This document shows, one piece after another, positions 39,430 to 47,535 of a DNA stretch of 64,000 nt. Position numbers and translations under genes: made by a program. Positions within the stretch are counted from its first letter, which is position 1. Every line of letters starts with the position of its first letter. This stretch comes from Lachnospiraceae bacterium (GTDB lineage: Bacteria > Bacillota > Clostridia > Lachnospirales > Lachnospiraceae). The stretch is taken from positions 33,191 to 97,190 of the forward strand of contig JAKSSA010000001.1 in the NCBI GenBank assembly GCA_024403335.1, read 5' to 3'. The notes beneath the pieces are model-generated. The model was given only the letters and a program-made list of their open reading frames with translations, was not told the origin of the DNA and did no database searches.

Positions 39430-40935
39430 ATGAATAATATCAGGCAGGTGTTGAAAAAAGCAATAAACAAGCTCTTCTTTGGAAGAACTCTTGCGAGTAA
39501 GATTCGTTACTCGTATATTTTTGTTGCCCTGCCATTTGTCATACTCTTGATTTTTTGTATCAGCAGTATTTGGGCAAGCAATAAAAGATTTGATGCCATG
39601 ATTTCTTCAACCCTGATGGCAACGGAGTTTGGCCTTGATTTTAAGGAAAAATTTGATTCGGAAACATATTTGCTCATAGCAGGTGACACACCATATCATG
39701 AATCTCCTCTTAAAAATCTGCTGGTTGATGCAACTAAGAGTGTTGACAGAATCATGAGCGTAACTGAGTCAGAAGAAAACAAGCAAAGACTTATTTATGT
39801 ACAAAGATATCTTGCAAATCTTGGAATATATACTAAAAGAATTGAAGACTATTTGCTTGAAGGCGACAGATATGAAGAGTGTATTGAAATCTGGGAAAAT
39901 GATGTGCAGATTGTAACTGAGCTTATAAGCGCAACCATGTCAGAATATATTTATTATGAAGTTCTTGCGCTTCAGAATTCAAAAACTGCCTATGAAAAAA
40001 TATACCAGAGTATGATTAATTCACTTGTGGTAGGCTTTTCAGTAGCTGCAATTTTGATTATTGCACTTTCATATTTAATTCCGAGATCAATAACAAGACC
40101 TATAACAGAAATAACAAAGATAACGGACGAAGTTGCGAAGGGAAACTTAGAGGTACATGCAGACGAATATAGTGGAAGCGAGGCGATGATACTTGCAGAC
40201 TCTATTAATGTAATGATTGATAAAATCAATACTTTGCTTGTTCAGATTAAGCAGGAACAGCTTTCTTTAAGAAAGGCAGAATTTGAATTATTGCAGGCGC
40301 AGATAAATCCCCATTTCCTTTACAATACCTTGGATGCAATTGTCTGGCTTGCAGAATCAAATGAGCAGAAAAAGGTTGTGGAGATGGTAGGTAATTTATC
40401 TTCATTTTTCAGAACTTCACTTAATCAGGGCAGGGAAATTGTATCAATTAAGGATGAGGTTGAGCATGCAAGAAGTTATCTGAGTATACAAAAGGTTCGT
40501 TATCAGGATATTCTTAATTATGAAATAAATGTGTGCGAGGAAATACTTGATTGTGAAATGCCAAAGCTTTCAATACAGCCTTTTGTGGAAAATGCTTTGT
40601 ATCATGGAATAAAAGAAAAACGAGGCGGTGGAACAATTGTAATATCAGGATATGTGTCAGAGGATAACAAAGCTGTGATAGAAGTATGTGACGATGGCGC
40701 AGGTATGAGCGAAGAACGATTAGAAGAGGTATTGTTTGAGCTTGAACATCCGGGCGAAAAAGAGCGGTCTATTTATGGCATGTACAATGTAAGCCAGAGA
40801 GTTAAGTTAAATTATGGCAGAGAATATGGGGTAGAAATTGAATCTGTCGCAAAAGTCGGTACCAAAGCAAGAATTGTAATTCCTTTAAAAAAGCAATATA
40901 TAGCAATAAAGGCTAAGAAAAATAGCAATATTTAA
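39430..40935 (+). CDS. Sensor histidine kinase (YesM-like, His_kinase family)
   Basis: 501 residues. A first membrane segment (about 24-47), an extracellular sensing region (about 48-190), a second membrane segment (about 195-218), a HAMP linker (PRSITRPITEITKITDEVAKGNLEV), then the LytS/YesM-type kinase core with phosphoacceptor H295 in QINPHFLYNTLD and an ATPase domain with PFVENALYHGI and CDDGAGMSEE. It should phosphorylate the YesN-like regulator upstream. Position next to the CUT2 importer suggests the pair senses that sugar or its binding protein (inference). AAAGGA precedes the ATG. Confidence 0.94.
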   Translation: MNNIRQVLKKAINKLFFGRTLASKIRYSYIFVALPFVILLIFCISSIWASNKRFDAMISSTLMATEFGLDFKEKFDSETYLLIAGDTPYHESPLKNLLVDATKSVDRIMSVTESEENKQRLIYVQRYLANLGIYTKRIEDYLLEGDRYEECIEIWENDVQIVTELISATMSEYIYYEVLALQNSKTAYEKIYQSMINSLVVGFSVAAILIIALSYLIPRSITRPITEITKITDEVAKGNLEVHADEYSGSEAMILADSINVMIDKINTLLVQIKQEQLSLRKAEFELLQAQINPHFLYNTLDAIVWLAESNEQKKVVEMVGNLSSFFRTSLNQGREIVSIKDEVEHARSYLSIQKVRYQDILNYEINVCEEILDCEMPKLSIQPFVENALYHGIKEKRGGGTIVISGYVSEDNKAVIEVCDDGAGMSEERLEEVLFELEHPGEKERSIYGMYNVSQRVKLNYGREYGVEIESVAKVGTKARIVIPLKKQYIAIKAKKNSNI

Positions 40936-41032
40936 AAAATCAAACTAAATAATAAAAAAATCAACCTACACATATTCCTTTTTTAAGAGATATTAAAAAA
41001 GCTAACAATAGTAAGAAATCTGTTAATTTTAT

Positions 41033-41107
41033 TATTTCCTCCTTTGTAGTATTATCTTCTCACAGTCGAAAGAGACTGGGAGGTTTATATTTTCAGAGGA
41101 GGAAATA
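41033..41107 (+). promoter_or_regulatory. Leader with perfect anti-Shine-Dalgarno arm before the CUT2 binding protein gene
   Basis: TATTTCCTCCT (41033-41043) is an 11-base perfect complement of AGGAGGAAATA (41097-41107), the ribosome binding site of the next gene. A hairpin CAGTC/GACTG (41063-41078) lies inside. A weak -10 (TAGTAT or TATTAT, 41047-41055) sits between the arms, so the 5' arm might be transcribed only from upstream promoters. Confidence 0.5.
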
Positions 41108-41111
41108 TTTT

Positions 41112-42065
41112 ATGAAGAAGTTTTTAGCAATGCTTCTCGTAGCAGCAATGGCAGTTGCTTGCCTTGCAGGATGTGGCAAGAAGGACGACGGTTTTATCCA
41201 TGTTGGTATTATCAACAATGACCCTTCAGAATCAGGTTATCGTACAGCTAACGACAGAGACCTTAAGAACACATTTACAGAAGCTAACGGTTACAAGGCA
41301 ACATTTAACTACAGCTTAAAGAACGACGAGCAGATTCAGTTCGCAGAGCAGATGATCAACGATGGTGTTGACTATCTCCTTCTTTCAGCAGCAGCTACTT
41401 CAGGCTGGGATACAGTTTTGAAGAAAGCACAGAAGGCTGGCGTTAAGGTTCTCCTTTTCGACCGTACAATTGATGCAGATCCCAGCTTATATGAAGCTTC
41501 AATCGTTTCTGATATGGACAAAGAAGGCCAGACAGCAGCTGATTGGTTAAAGGCTCAGAAGCTTGACAAGTACGAAGTTATCCATATCCAGGGTGTTATG
41601 GGTTCAGCAGCTCAGATTGGTCGTACAAAGGCTATGGATGCTATGTACGCTCAGGGTTGGACAAAGGTTGTTCAGCAGACAGGTAACTGGTCAGAATCAG
41701 AAGCTCAGCAGATCGTTGAATCTGTAATCGCTTCAGGTAAGTCATTCAACGTAATCTATGCTGAAAACGACAACATGGCTAAGGGTGCTGCTTTAGCACT
41801 TGATAAGGCTGGTATCTCACATGGCGTTGGCAAGGACGTAATCATCATGGGCTTCGACTGCAACCAGTGGGCACTTGAAGAATTACTTAAGGGTAACTGG
41901 AACTATGACGGACAGTGCAATCCTTTCCAGGCATCATATCTTAACAACATCATCAAGAAGCTTGAAGCTGGTGAAAAACTTTCACAGAAGACAGTTATCA
42001 TGGATGAAAAGGGCTTCGATGCAAGCACAATTACTCAGGCTGATGTAGATAACTACGGTATCTAA
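41112..42065 (+). CDS. CUT2 sugar-binding lipoprotein (YtfQ/galactofuranose-binding-like)
   Basis: 317-residue periplasmic-binding-protein-like lipoprotein. The signal ends in the lipobox LAGC (lipidated C20 or so in MAVACLAGCGKK). The mature protein has the type I fold of ribose/galactofuranose-binding proteins: HVGIINNDPSESGYRTAND at the start, LFDRTID near 115, and NVIYAENDNMAKGAALALDKAG near 215-237. It feeds the ATPase and two permeases downstream. The strong GAGGAGG site and regular codon use suggest high expression. Galactofuranose or arabinofuranose are likely substrates by family (inference). Confidence 0.93.
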   Translation: MKKFLAMLLVAAMAVACLAGCGKKDDGFIHVGIINNDPSESGYRTANDRDLKNTFTEANGYKATFNYSLKNDEQIQFAEQMINDGVDYLLLSAAATSGWDTVLKKAQKAGVKVLLFDRTIDADPSLYEASIVSDMDKEGQTAADWLKAQKLDKYEVIHIQGVMGSAAQIGRTKAMDAMYAQGWTKVVQQTGNWSESEAQQIVESVIASGKSFNVIYAENDNMAKGAALALDKAGISHGVGKDVIIMGFDCNQWALEELLKGNWNYDGQCNPFQASYLNNIIKKLEAGEKLSQKTVIMDEKGFDASTITQADVDNYGI

Positions 42066-42102
42066 TAGCTTTCCCTTACGGGTTAAAAAGAAAACTTATG
42101 GA

Positions 42103-42134
42103 ATGGGCGTGGAGCTTAAAAAGCCCGCGCCCAT
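42103..42134 (+). terminator. Intercistronic hairpin after the CUT2 binding protein
   Basis: ATGGGCGTGG (42103-42112) pairs with CCGCGCCCAT (42125-42134, one G-U). T-rich but no long T run, so it is probably a partial terminator or 3'-end stabiliser. Confidence 0.7.
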
Positions 42135-42214
42135 GTTTCATATTTTAGCATGTGGTATATCACATGGTTTTGAAAAGCATTTCGGTTCAGTGGTAATGGA
42201 CCAGTGGAGTTATT

Positions 42215-43720
42215 ATGGCAAATAAAGAAATCTTAAAAATGCGTAACATAGTTAAGACTTTCCCGGGTGTAAAAGCACTTCAGGGCGTTGATTTTACCTT
42301 AAGAGAGGGTGAAATCCATGCCTTAATGGGGGAAAATGGTGCAGGAAAGTCAACACTTATTAAGGTTTTGACGGGCGTATATGAGAAAAATGACGGCCAG
42401 ATATTCCTTGAAGACAAAGAAATAACTATTCATTCTCCTGAAGAAGCTCAGAAGAATGGTATTAGTACAGTTTACCAGGAAATTACTCTTTGCCCGAATC
42501 TTTCGGTAGCAGAGAATTTATTTATAGCAAGAGACGGAAAGAAAATTAAGAACTGGAAGAAAATGAATAAGGAAAGCGAGAAGCTTTTGCAGTCACTTTC
42601 AATTCCGGTTAAGGCAACAGAGCAGCTTGCAAACTGTTCAATAGCTGTTCAGCAGATGGTTGCCATAGCAAGAGCCGTTGATATGGATTGTAAGGTGCTT
42701 ATCCTTGACGAACCCACCTCATCTCTTGATGACAACGAAGTAGAAAGACTTTTCGTTTTAATGAATAACCTTAAAGCAAGGGGCGTAGGTATTATATTCG
42801 TAACACACTTCCTTGATCAGGTTTACAGAGTATGTGACAGAATTACTGTATTAAGAGACGGTAAATTAGTCGGTGAATATGAAATTAAAGATCTTCCGAG
42901 AGTACAGCTTGTTTCCAAGATGCTTGGTAAAGAGATGGACGATATGGCTGATATTAAGTCGGATGAAAAGGTATATACAGGTGAGAATGCGGACAGTGAT
43001 GTCATTGCAGTAGAGGCTTTGCAAAGTACAGCAGGAATTAAACCTTTTGATTTCAACATAAAGAAAGGTGAAGTAAACGGCTTTACAGGTTTGCTTGGCT
43101 CAGGTAGAAGCGAATGTGTTCGTGCAATATTTGGTGCTGATAAAGTTGTTCAGGGTACTGTAAAGAAGGATGGCAAAGAAATAAAAATCAAGAAACCGTT
43201 AGATGCAATGAAGAATGGAATCGGATATTTGCCTGAAGACAGAAAGAATGACGGTATTGTTGGAGATTTGTCAGTCAAGGACAATATAATTATTGCATTA
43301 CAGGTAATGAATGGTTTCTTCAAACCTTTTTCAAAAGCAGAAGCAGAGAAATTTGCAGAAGAGTATATTAAACTTTTAAATATCAAGACAGCTTCTTCTG
43401 AAACGCCTATTAAATCCTTGTCAGGTGGTAATCAGCAGAAGGTAATTCTGGCAAGATGGCTGCTTACACATCCTCAGTATCTCATACTTGACGAGCCTAC
43501 AAGAGGTATCGATGTTGGAACCAAAGTCGATATCCAGAAACTTGTATTACAGCTTGCATCAGAAGGTATGAGTGTAACCTTCATTTCTTCAGAAATTGAT
43601 GAGATGATCAGAACATGCTCAAGACTTATTGTCATGAGAGACCGACAGAAGGTGGGAGAAATCAAGGGCGAAGATATTACCCAGAACAAGATTATGAGTA
43701 CAATCGCCGGCGAAAATTAA
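42215..43720 (+). CDS. CUT2 sugar ABC transporter ATPase (YtfR/RbsA-like)
   Basis: 501-residue ATPase with two nucleotide-binding halves. First half: Walker A GENGAGKST near 40-48, Walker B LILDEPTSS near 163-171. Second half: GLLGSGRSE (the degenerate Walker A usual in RbsA-type proteins) and signature LSGGNQQK near 403. This tandem architecture is diagnostic of CUT2 monosaccharide importers. It energises the two permeases that follow. GTGGAG stands about 10 bp before the ATG. Confidence 0.94.
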   Translation: MANKEILKMRNIVKTFPGVKALQGVDFTLREGEIHALMGENGAGKSTLIKVLTGVYEKNDGQIFLEDKEITIHSPEEAQKNGISTVYQEITLCPNLSVAENLFIARDGKKIKNWKKMNKESEKLLQSLSIPVKATEQLANCSIAVQQMVAIARAVDMDCKVLILDEPTSSLDDNEVERLFVLMNNLKARGVGIIFVTHFLDQVYRVCDRITVLRDGKLVGEYEIKDLPRVQLVSKMLGKEMDDMADIKSDEKVYTGENADSDVIAVEALQSTAGIKPFDFNIKKGEVNGFTGLLGSGRSECVRAIFGADKVVQGTVKKDGKEIKIKKPLDAMKNGIGYLPEDRKNDGIVGDLSVKDNIIIALQVMNGFFKPFSKAEAEKFAEEYIKLLNIKTASSETPIKSLSGGNQQKVILARWLLTHPQYLILDEPTRGIDVGTKVDIQKLVLQLASEGMSVTFISSEIDEMIRTCSRLIVMRDRQKVGEIKGEDITQNKIMSTIAGEN

Positions 43721-43747
43721 TCTGAAAGAAGAAATTTGAGGACAGAT

Positions 43748-44857
43748 ATGAAAAGTAAAGTTTTAAATAATTCAAAAACCTTCTTCAAGAAGCTGACTTC
43801 CAATCAGATAATAATTCCTTTGCTGGCATTATTATTTCTGATTGTGTTTAATCTTATCAGAGATCCCGGCTTCTTTGAAATTAAGGTAGTAACAAATACA
43901 AGCGGACATACTGTTTGGAACGGAAATCTGATGAGTATTATCGATTTCGGTTCAGAGCTTGCAATTCTTACAATAGGTATGACTTTTGTAACTGCAGCAT
44001 CAGGTGGACAGGATATCTCAATTGGTGCAACCGCAGCTATTGCAGGAAGTATTATTGCAAGAATTTTAACAGGTGCTGACGGAAGAGCGCCTCAGGGCAT
44101 GGAAGGTTCTTTGATTCTTGCTTTCTTAGTAGCAGTACTTGCATGTGTCTTATGTGGTGCATTTAATGGTACTTTGGTAGCATATTTCAAAATACCTCCA
44201 ATGGTAGCGACTTTGATTTTGTTTACTGCAGGACGTTCAATTGCTTCCTGGATAAACGAGAACAGAAACATATCAATTGTTGATGACAAGTTTATGATAA
44301 TTGGTGGCTTTATACCGGGAATTCCCATTCCTACGCCGTTCTTCATCGCAGTTTTGTGTATGATTATCACAGCATTGGTTTTGAAGTTTACAACACTTGG
44401 TCTTTATACCCAGGCAGTAGGCATTAATGAAAATTCTTCAAGACTTAACGGTATTAATCCTAAGTTTATCAAGCTTTTAACCTTTATGATTCTTGGTTTG
44501 GGCGCAGCAGTTGCAGGTTTGATTAAGGTTTCAAGAACAGGTACCTGTAATTATGCAGGTCTTTGCAAGGATATAGAAATGGATGCCATTTTGGCGGTTG
44601 CCCTTGGTGGAAATGCTCTTGGTGGCGGTAAGTTCAATCTGAAGGCATCAATTCTTGGTGCTTACATTATCCAGTTTTTGACAACCACTCTTCTGGCAAT
44701 GGAAGTTCCTTCAACAGCTCTTCCTGCTTACAAAGCAGTAGTTGTTATCATATTGGTAGTTTTCTCATCACCTGTAGTGAGAGAAAAGATGAATAAACTC
44801 AGTGCTTATATAAAAGTTAAAACAGCTAAAAATGTTGGAAAGGAAGGTGAAAACTAA
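43748..44857 (+). CDS. CUT2 sugar ABC permease (YtfT-like)
   Basis: 369-residue membrane protein with eight to ten hydrophobic segments, of the BPD_transp_2/RbsC family. Conserved stretches include FVTAASGGQDISIGATAAIAGS and EMDAILAVALGGNALGGGKFNL. The start ATG 43748 is preferred over an in-frame TTG at 43736 because GAGGA lies between them at correct spacing. It is translationally coupled to the next permease (TAATG, one-base overlap). Confidence 0.92.
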   Translation: MKSKVLNNSKTFFKKLTSNQIIIPLLALLFLIVFNLIRDPGFFEIKVVTNTSGHTVWNGNLMSIIDFGSELAILTIGMTFVTAASGGQDISIGATAAIAGSIIARILTGADGRAPQGMEGSLILAFLVAVLACVLCGAFNGTLVAYFKIPPMVATLILFTAGRSIASWINENRNISIVDDKFMIIGGFIPGIPIPTPFFIAVLCMIITALVLKFTTLGLYTQAVGINENSSRLNGINPKFIKLLTFMILGLGAAVAGLIKVSRTGTCNYAGLCKDIEMDAILAVALGGNALGGGKFNLKASILGAYIIQFLTTTLLAMEVPSTALPAYKAVVVIILVVFSSPVVREKMNKLSAYIKVKTAKNVGKEGEN

Positions 44858-45972
44858 TGAGTAAAAAAACTTCCTTACAAACAGAAAATAAAGAAATGAA
44901 GGCAAAGGCTTCAGAAAAGACTTTAGAGAAGAAGCCTAATAAGGCAGCAGAACTTTGGAACATGTTTAAAACCAAAGCAACTGCAACAGATACAAGCTTC
45001 CTTCTTACAATTACAATCGTTGTTTTCTTTGTAATGTACCTGCTTGCTATCATCTTCATAGGTAAAGGCTTTACAAATGCGCAGACATTGCTTGACATGA
45101 TTGGCTCAAATGCAGGCTTAATCATTGTTGCAGTCGGCATGAGTGTTGTAATGATAAACGGCGGTATCGATATTTCCGTAGGCGGTGTGGTATCACTGGT
45201 TGCCATGGCATGTGCAGACTATCTTGATCACAAGGGCGGCAACATATTCGGTGCAATCCTTATAGCACTTGGAATTGGTTTGGCATATGGTCTGGTACAG
45301 GGTTATCTGGTAGCATACCTTAATATTCAGCCCTTCATCATTTCGCTTGCCGGAATGTTCTTTGCAAGAGGTATGACAACAATTATCAGTTCACAAAGCT
45401 TTAATGTTGAACATGCGGCATTCGTTGCTTTGAAGGATACAAGAATTGTAGTTCCCTTCTTAGGTCACTATTCAAAGAATGGTAAATTTATACCAGGTGA
45501 AGTAGAAATCGGAGCTTTGATTGCATTATTTGTTGTTATTCTTTTCTTCTATATTTTAAAGTGGACAAGTATCGGAAGAAGCTTCTATGCTATCGGTGGA
45601 AATCAACAGAGTGCTTTGATGCTTGGTATTAATGTTAAGAGAACAAGATTTACCGCGCATATGCTTTGCAGCTTTTTAGCTGGTGTTGGTGGTTTCGTAT
45701 ATTTCATGCACTATGGCTCAGGCTCTGCTTTGAATGCAAGTGGTATGGAAATGGATGCGATTGCCAGCTCAATCATCGGTGGAACAATGCTTACAGGCGG
45801 TGTTGGTAATATTATCGGAACACTGTTTGGTGTATTGTCACTTAGTACAATAAAGAAAATTGTTAATACTGTTGGTCTTGGCGATGCTTGGTGGACCGGT
45901 ATTACAGTAGCAGCAATGCTTTGCATCTTCTTAATTGTACAAAGCGTTGTAGTTGGAAGAAAGAAGAAATAA
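44857..45972 (+). CDS. CUT2 sugar ABC permease (YjfF-like)
   Basis: 371 residues. A charged N-terminal tail of about 40 residues precedes eight to ten membrane segments; family blocks VVMINGGIDISVGGVVSLVAMACA and GMEMDAIASSIIGGTMLTGGVGNI are clear. Two different RbsC-like permeases side by side is the arrangement of the YtfQRT-YjfF galactofuranose system, which supports a furanose substrate. The ribosome binding site AAGGAAGG lies in the end of the preceding gene. Confidence 0.92.
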   Translation: MSKKTSLQTENKEMKAKASEKTLEKKPNKAAELWNMFKTKATATDTSFLLTITIVVFFVMYLLAIIFIGKGFTNAQTLLDMIGSNAGLIIVAVGMSVVMINGGIDISVGGVVSLVAMACADYLDHKGGNIFGAILIALGIGLAYGLVQGYLVAYLNIQPFIISLAGMFFARGMTTIISSQSFNVEHAAFVALKDTRIVVPFLGHYSKNGKFIPGEVEIGALIALFVVILFFYILKWTSIGRSFYAIGGNQQSALMLGINVKRTRFTAHMLCSFLAGVGGFVYFMHYGSGSALNASGMEMDAIASSIIGGTMLTGGVGNIIGTLFGVLSLSTIKKIVNTVGLGDAWWTGITVAAMLCIFLIVQSVVVGRKKK

Positions 45973-46050
45973 TAGCAAGGTATTATTAAGAATTATCAAA
46001 ATAAAAAGTTAATAAAAATATCAGAATGAAGAATTCTTTTTCCCTTTTTT

Positions 46051-46080
46051 ACCCTGTCTGTTTTTGCAGATGGGGTTTTA
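46051..46080 (+). terminator. Rho-independent terminator of the CUT2 operon
   Basis: ACCCTGTCTG (46051-46060), loop TTTTTG, CAGATGGGGT (46067-46076, two G-U pairs), TTT. Confidence 0.75.
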
Positions 46081-46082
46081 AT

Positions 46083-46112
46083 TTGTATTTATTCCTTTGT
46101 TTGTGGTATAAT
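46083..46112 (+). promoter_or_regulatory. Candidate promoter of the SurE-RNase H gene
   Basis: TTGTAT (46083-46088), 18-bp spacer, TATAAT (46107-46112) with a TGG extension. Confidence 0.55.
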
Positions 46113-46193
46113 AATAAATTAAGAATATGATTTGTTCAATGCAGCAAATGAAGTCTTGAACAGATAAAAAACTACGTTAAGAACGGAGCTTTT

Positions 46194-47504
46194 ATGAGAA
46201 TACTTGTAACAAATGACGACGGAATACAGGCAAAGGGGATAGTTAAGTTAGCAGAATTTGCAAAAAACTTTGGTGAAGTAATTGTTGTTGCACCCAAAGG
46301 ACAGCAAAGCGGAGTTTCACAAAGACTTACTATTGAAAAACCAATGGACTTTGGAAGATATGAGGAATTCCCTGTAGAAGGTGTGGAAGCATATTATCTT
46401 GATGGAAGTCCTGCTGACTGTGTAAAGGCAGGAATAGAATATATACTTGAAAACAGACGCCCTGATGTAACCTTTTCAGGAATAAATAATGGAATAAATG
46501 GAGGTTTTGATATCTCATATTCTGGTACAGTTGGCGCATGTTATGAAAGCTTGTTTTGCAAGGTGCCGGCTATTGCATTTTCCGTTGAAAGCTTTTCGTG
46601 CTTCGATGTGGTTGACAGGTATTTGGTTGATATTACAAAAGAACTTTTGGCTATGCCAATTTCAAAAGCAGAATTGTGGAATGTCAATTTCCCTGCCTGT
46701 AAAGTAGAGGAAGTAAAAGGCATTTTAACAGACAGAACAGTAGCTGATATCTCTTTTTTCCATGATAGATTTATAAAGGAATTAAGTGAAGATGGCAAAA
46801 CGACCTTGAGATTGTCAGGCCCGATGATAGATTCCTGCAGGGAAGGCAGTGATTACGATGCTATCCTGAAAAGATATATTTCAGTCGGAAAGGTCAAGCT
46901 TGCCACACTTGCACAATATCCGACCTATATGAACTCGAAAAAGCCAATAGATGCTTCTTTTGCACCTGAAATTTGTATTTTAAAAGATAAAGAAAGTCAG
47001 GATAAAGCACCTAAACTTAAGAAAAAAGCAGAAGTTGAAATAGATGCATCATTTTTTGCACCTGACAGGGTAATAGCATATGTGGATGGAAGCTTTGACA
47101 ATGCAGCAGGAAAGTATTCCTTTGGATGTGTGTTTTTAACCCCGGAAGGAGAAAAGGCAGAGGTTTTTGGTAATGGAAACAATCCTGATTCGCTTGCATT
47201 AAGAAATGTAGCAGGCGAGATGCTTGGTGCAATGTATGCTGTAAAGTGGTGCGAAGCAAAGGGCTACAAAGCATTGGAAATCAGATATGATTATGCCGGA
47301 ATCGAAATGTGGGCAACGGGAAAGTGGAAAACAAATAAAGAACATACCCGTTTATATGCTGATTACATGAAGAAGCATTCTTCGATTACAAAAATATCAT
47401 TTACAAAGGTTGAAGCACATACAGGTGTTGTATTAAATGAACTTGCAGATAAGCTTGCGAAGAAGGGCTTAACTGAAGGTGACGGAATTCCGGAAATTGT
47501 ATAA
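46194..47504 (+). CDS. Fusion: SurE nucleotidase plus RNase H domain
   Basis: 436 residues. Residues 1 to about 250 are SurE (5'/3'-nucleotidase/exopolyphosphatase): metal-binding LVTNDDGIQAKGI, the GQQSGVSQRLT serine loop, and SGINNGINGGFDISYSGTVGA. Residues about 295-436 are RNase H1-like: YVDGS (first catalytic Asp), AGEMLGAMYAV (Glu), RYDYAGIEMW (Asp) and KVEAHTGVVLNELADKLAKKG (His and final Asp), so all catalytic acids are present. A lysine-rich linker of about 40 residues joins them. SurE is normally alone at about 250 residues. The fusion would join cleavage of RNA in RNA:DNA hybrids with dephosphorylation of nucleotides. GGAGC precedes the ATG. Confidence 0.92.
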   Translation: MRILVTNDDGIQAKGIVKLAEFAKNFGEVIVVAPKGQQSGVSQRLTIEKPMDFGRYEEFPVEGVEAYYLDGSPADCVKAGIEYILENRRPDVTFSGINNGINGGFDISYSGTVGACYESLFCKVPAIAFSVESFSCFDVVDRYLVDITKELLAMPISKAELWNVNFPACKVEEVKGILTDRTVADISFFHDRFIKELSEDGKTTLRLSGPMIDSCREGSDYDAILKRYISVGKVKLATLAQYPTYMNSKKPIDASFAPEICILKDKESQDKAPKLKKKAEVEIDASFFAPDRVIAYVDGSFDNAAGKYSFGCVFLTPEGEKAEVFGNGNNPDSLALRNVAGEMLGAMYAVKWCEAKGYKALEIRYDYAGIEMWATGKWKTNKEHTRLYADYMKKHSSITKISFTKVEAHTGVVLNELADKLAKKGLTEGDGIPEIV

Positions 47505-47535
47505 TGAAAGGCGAAGTTGATAAGGTGAAAAAAGC

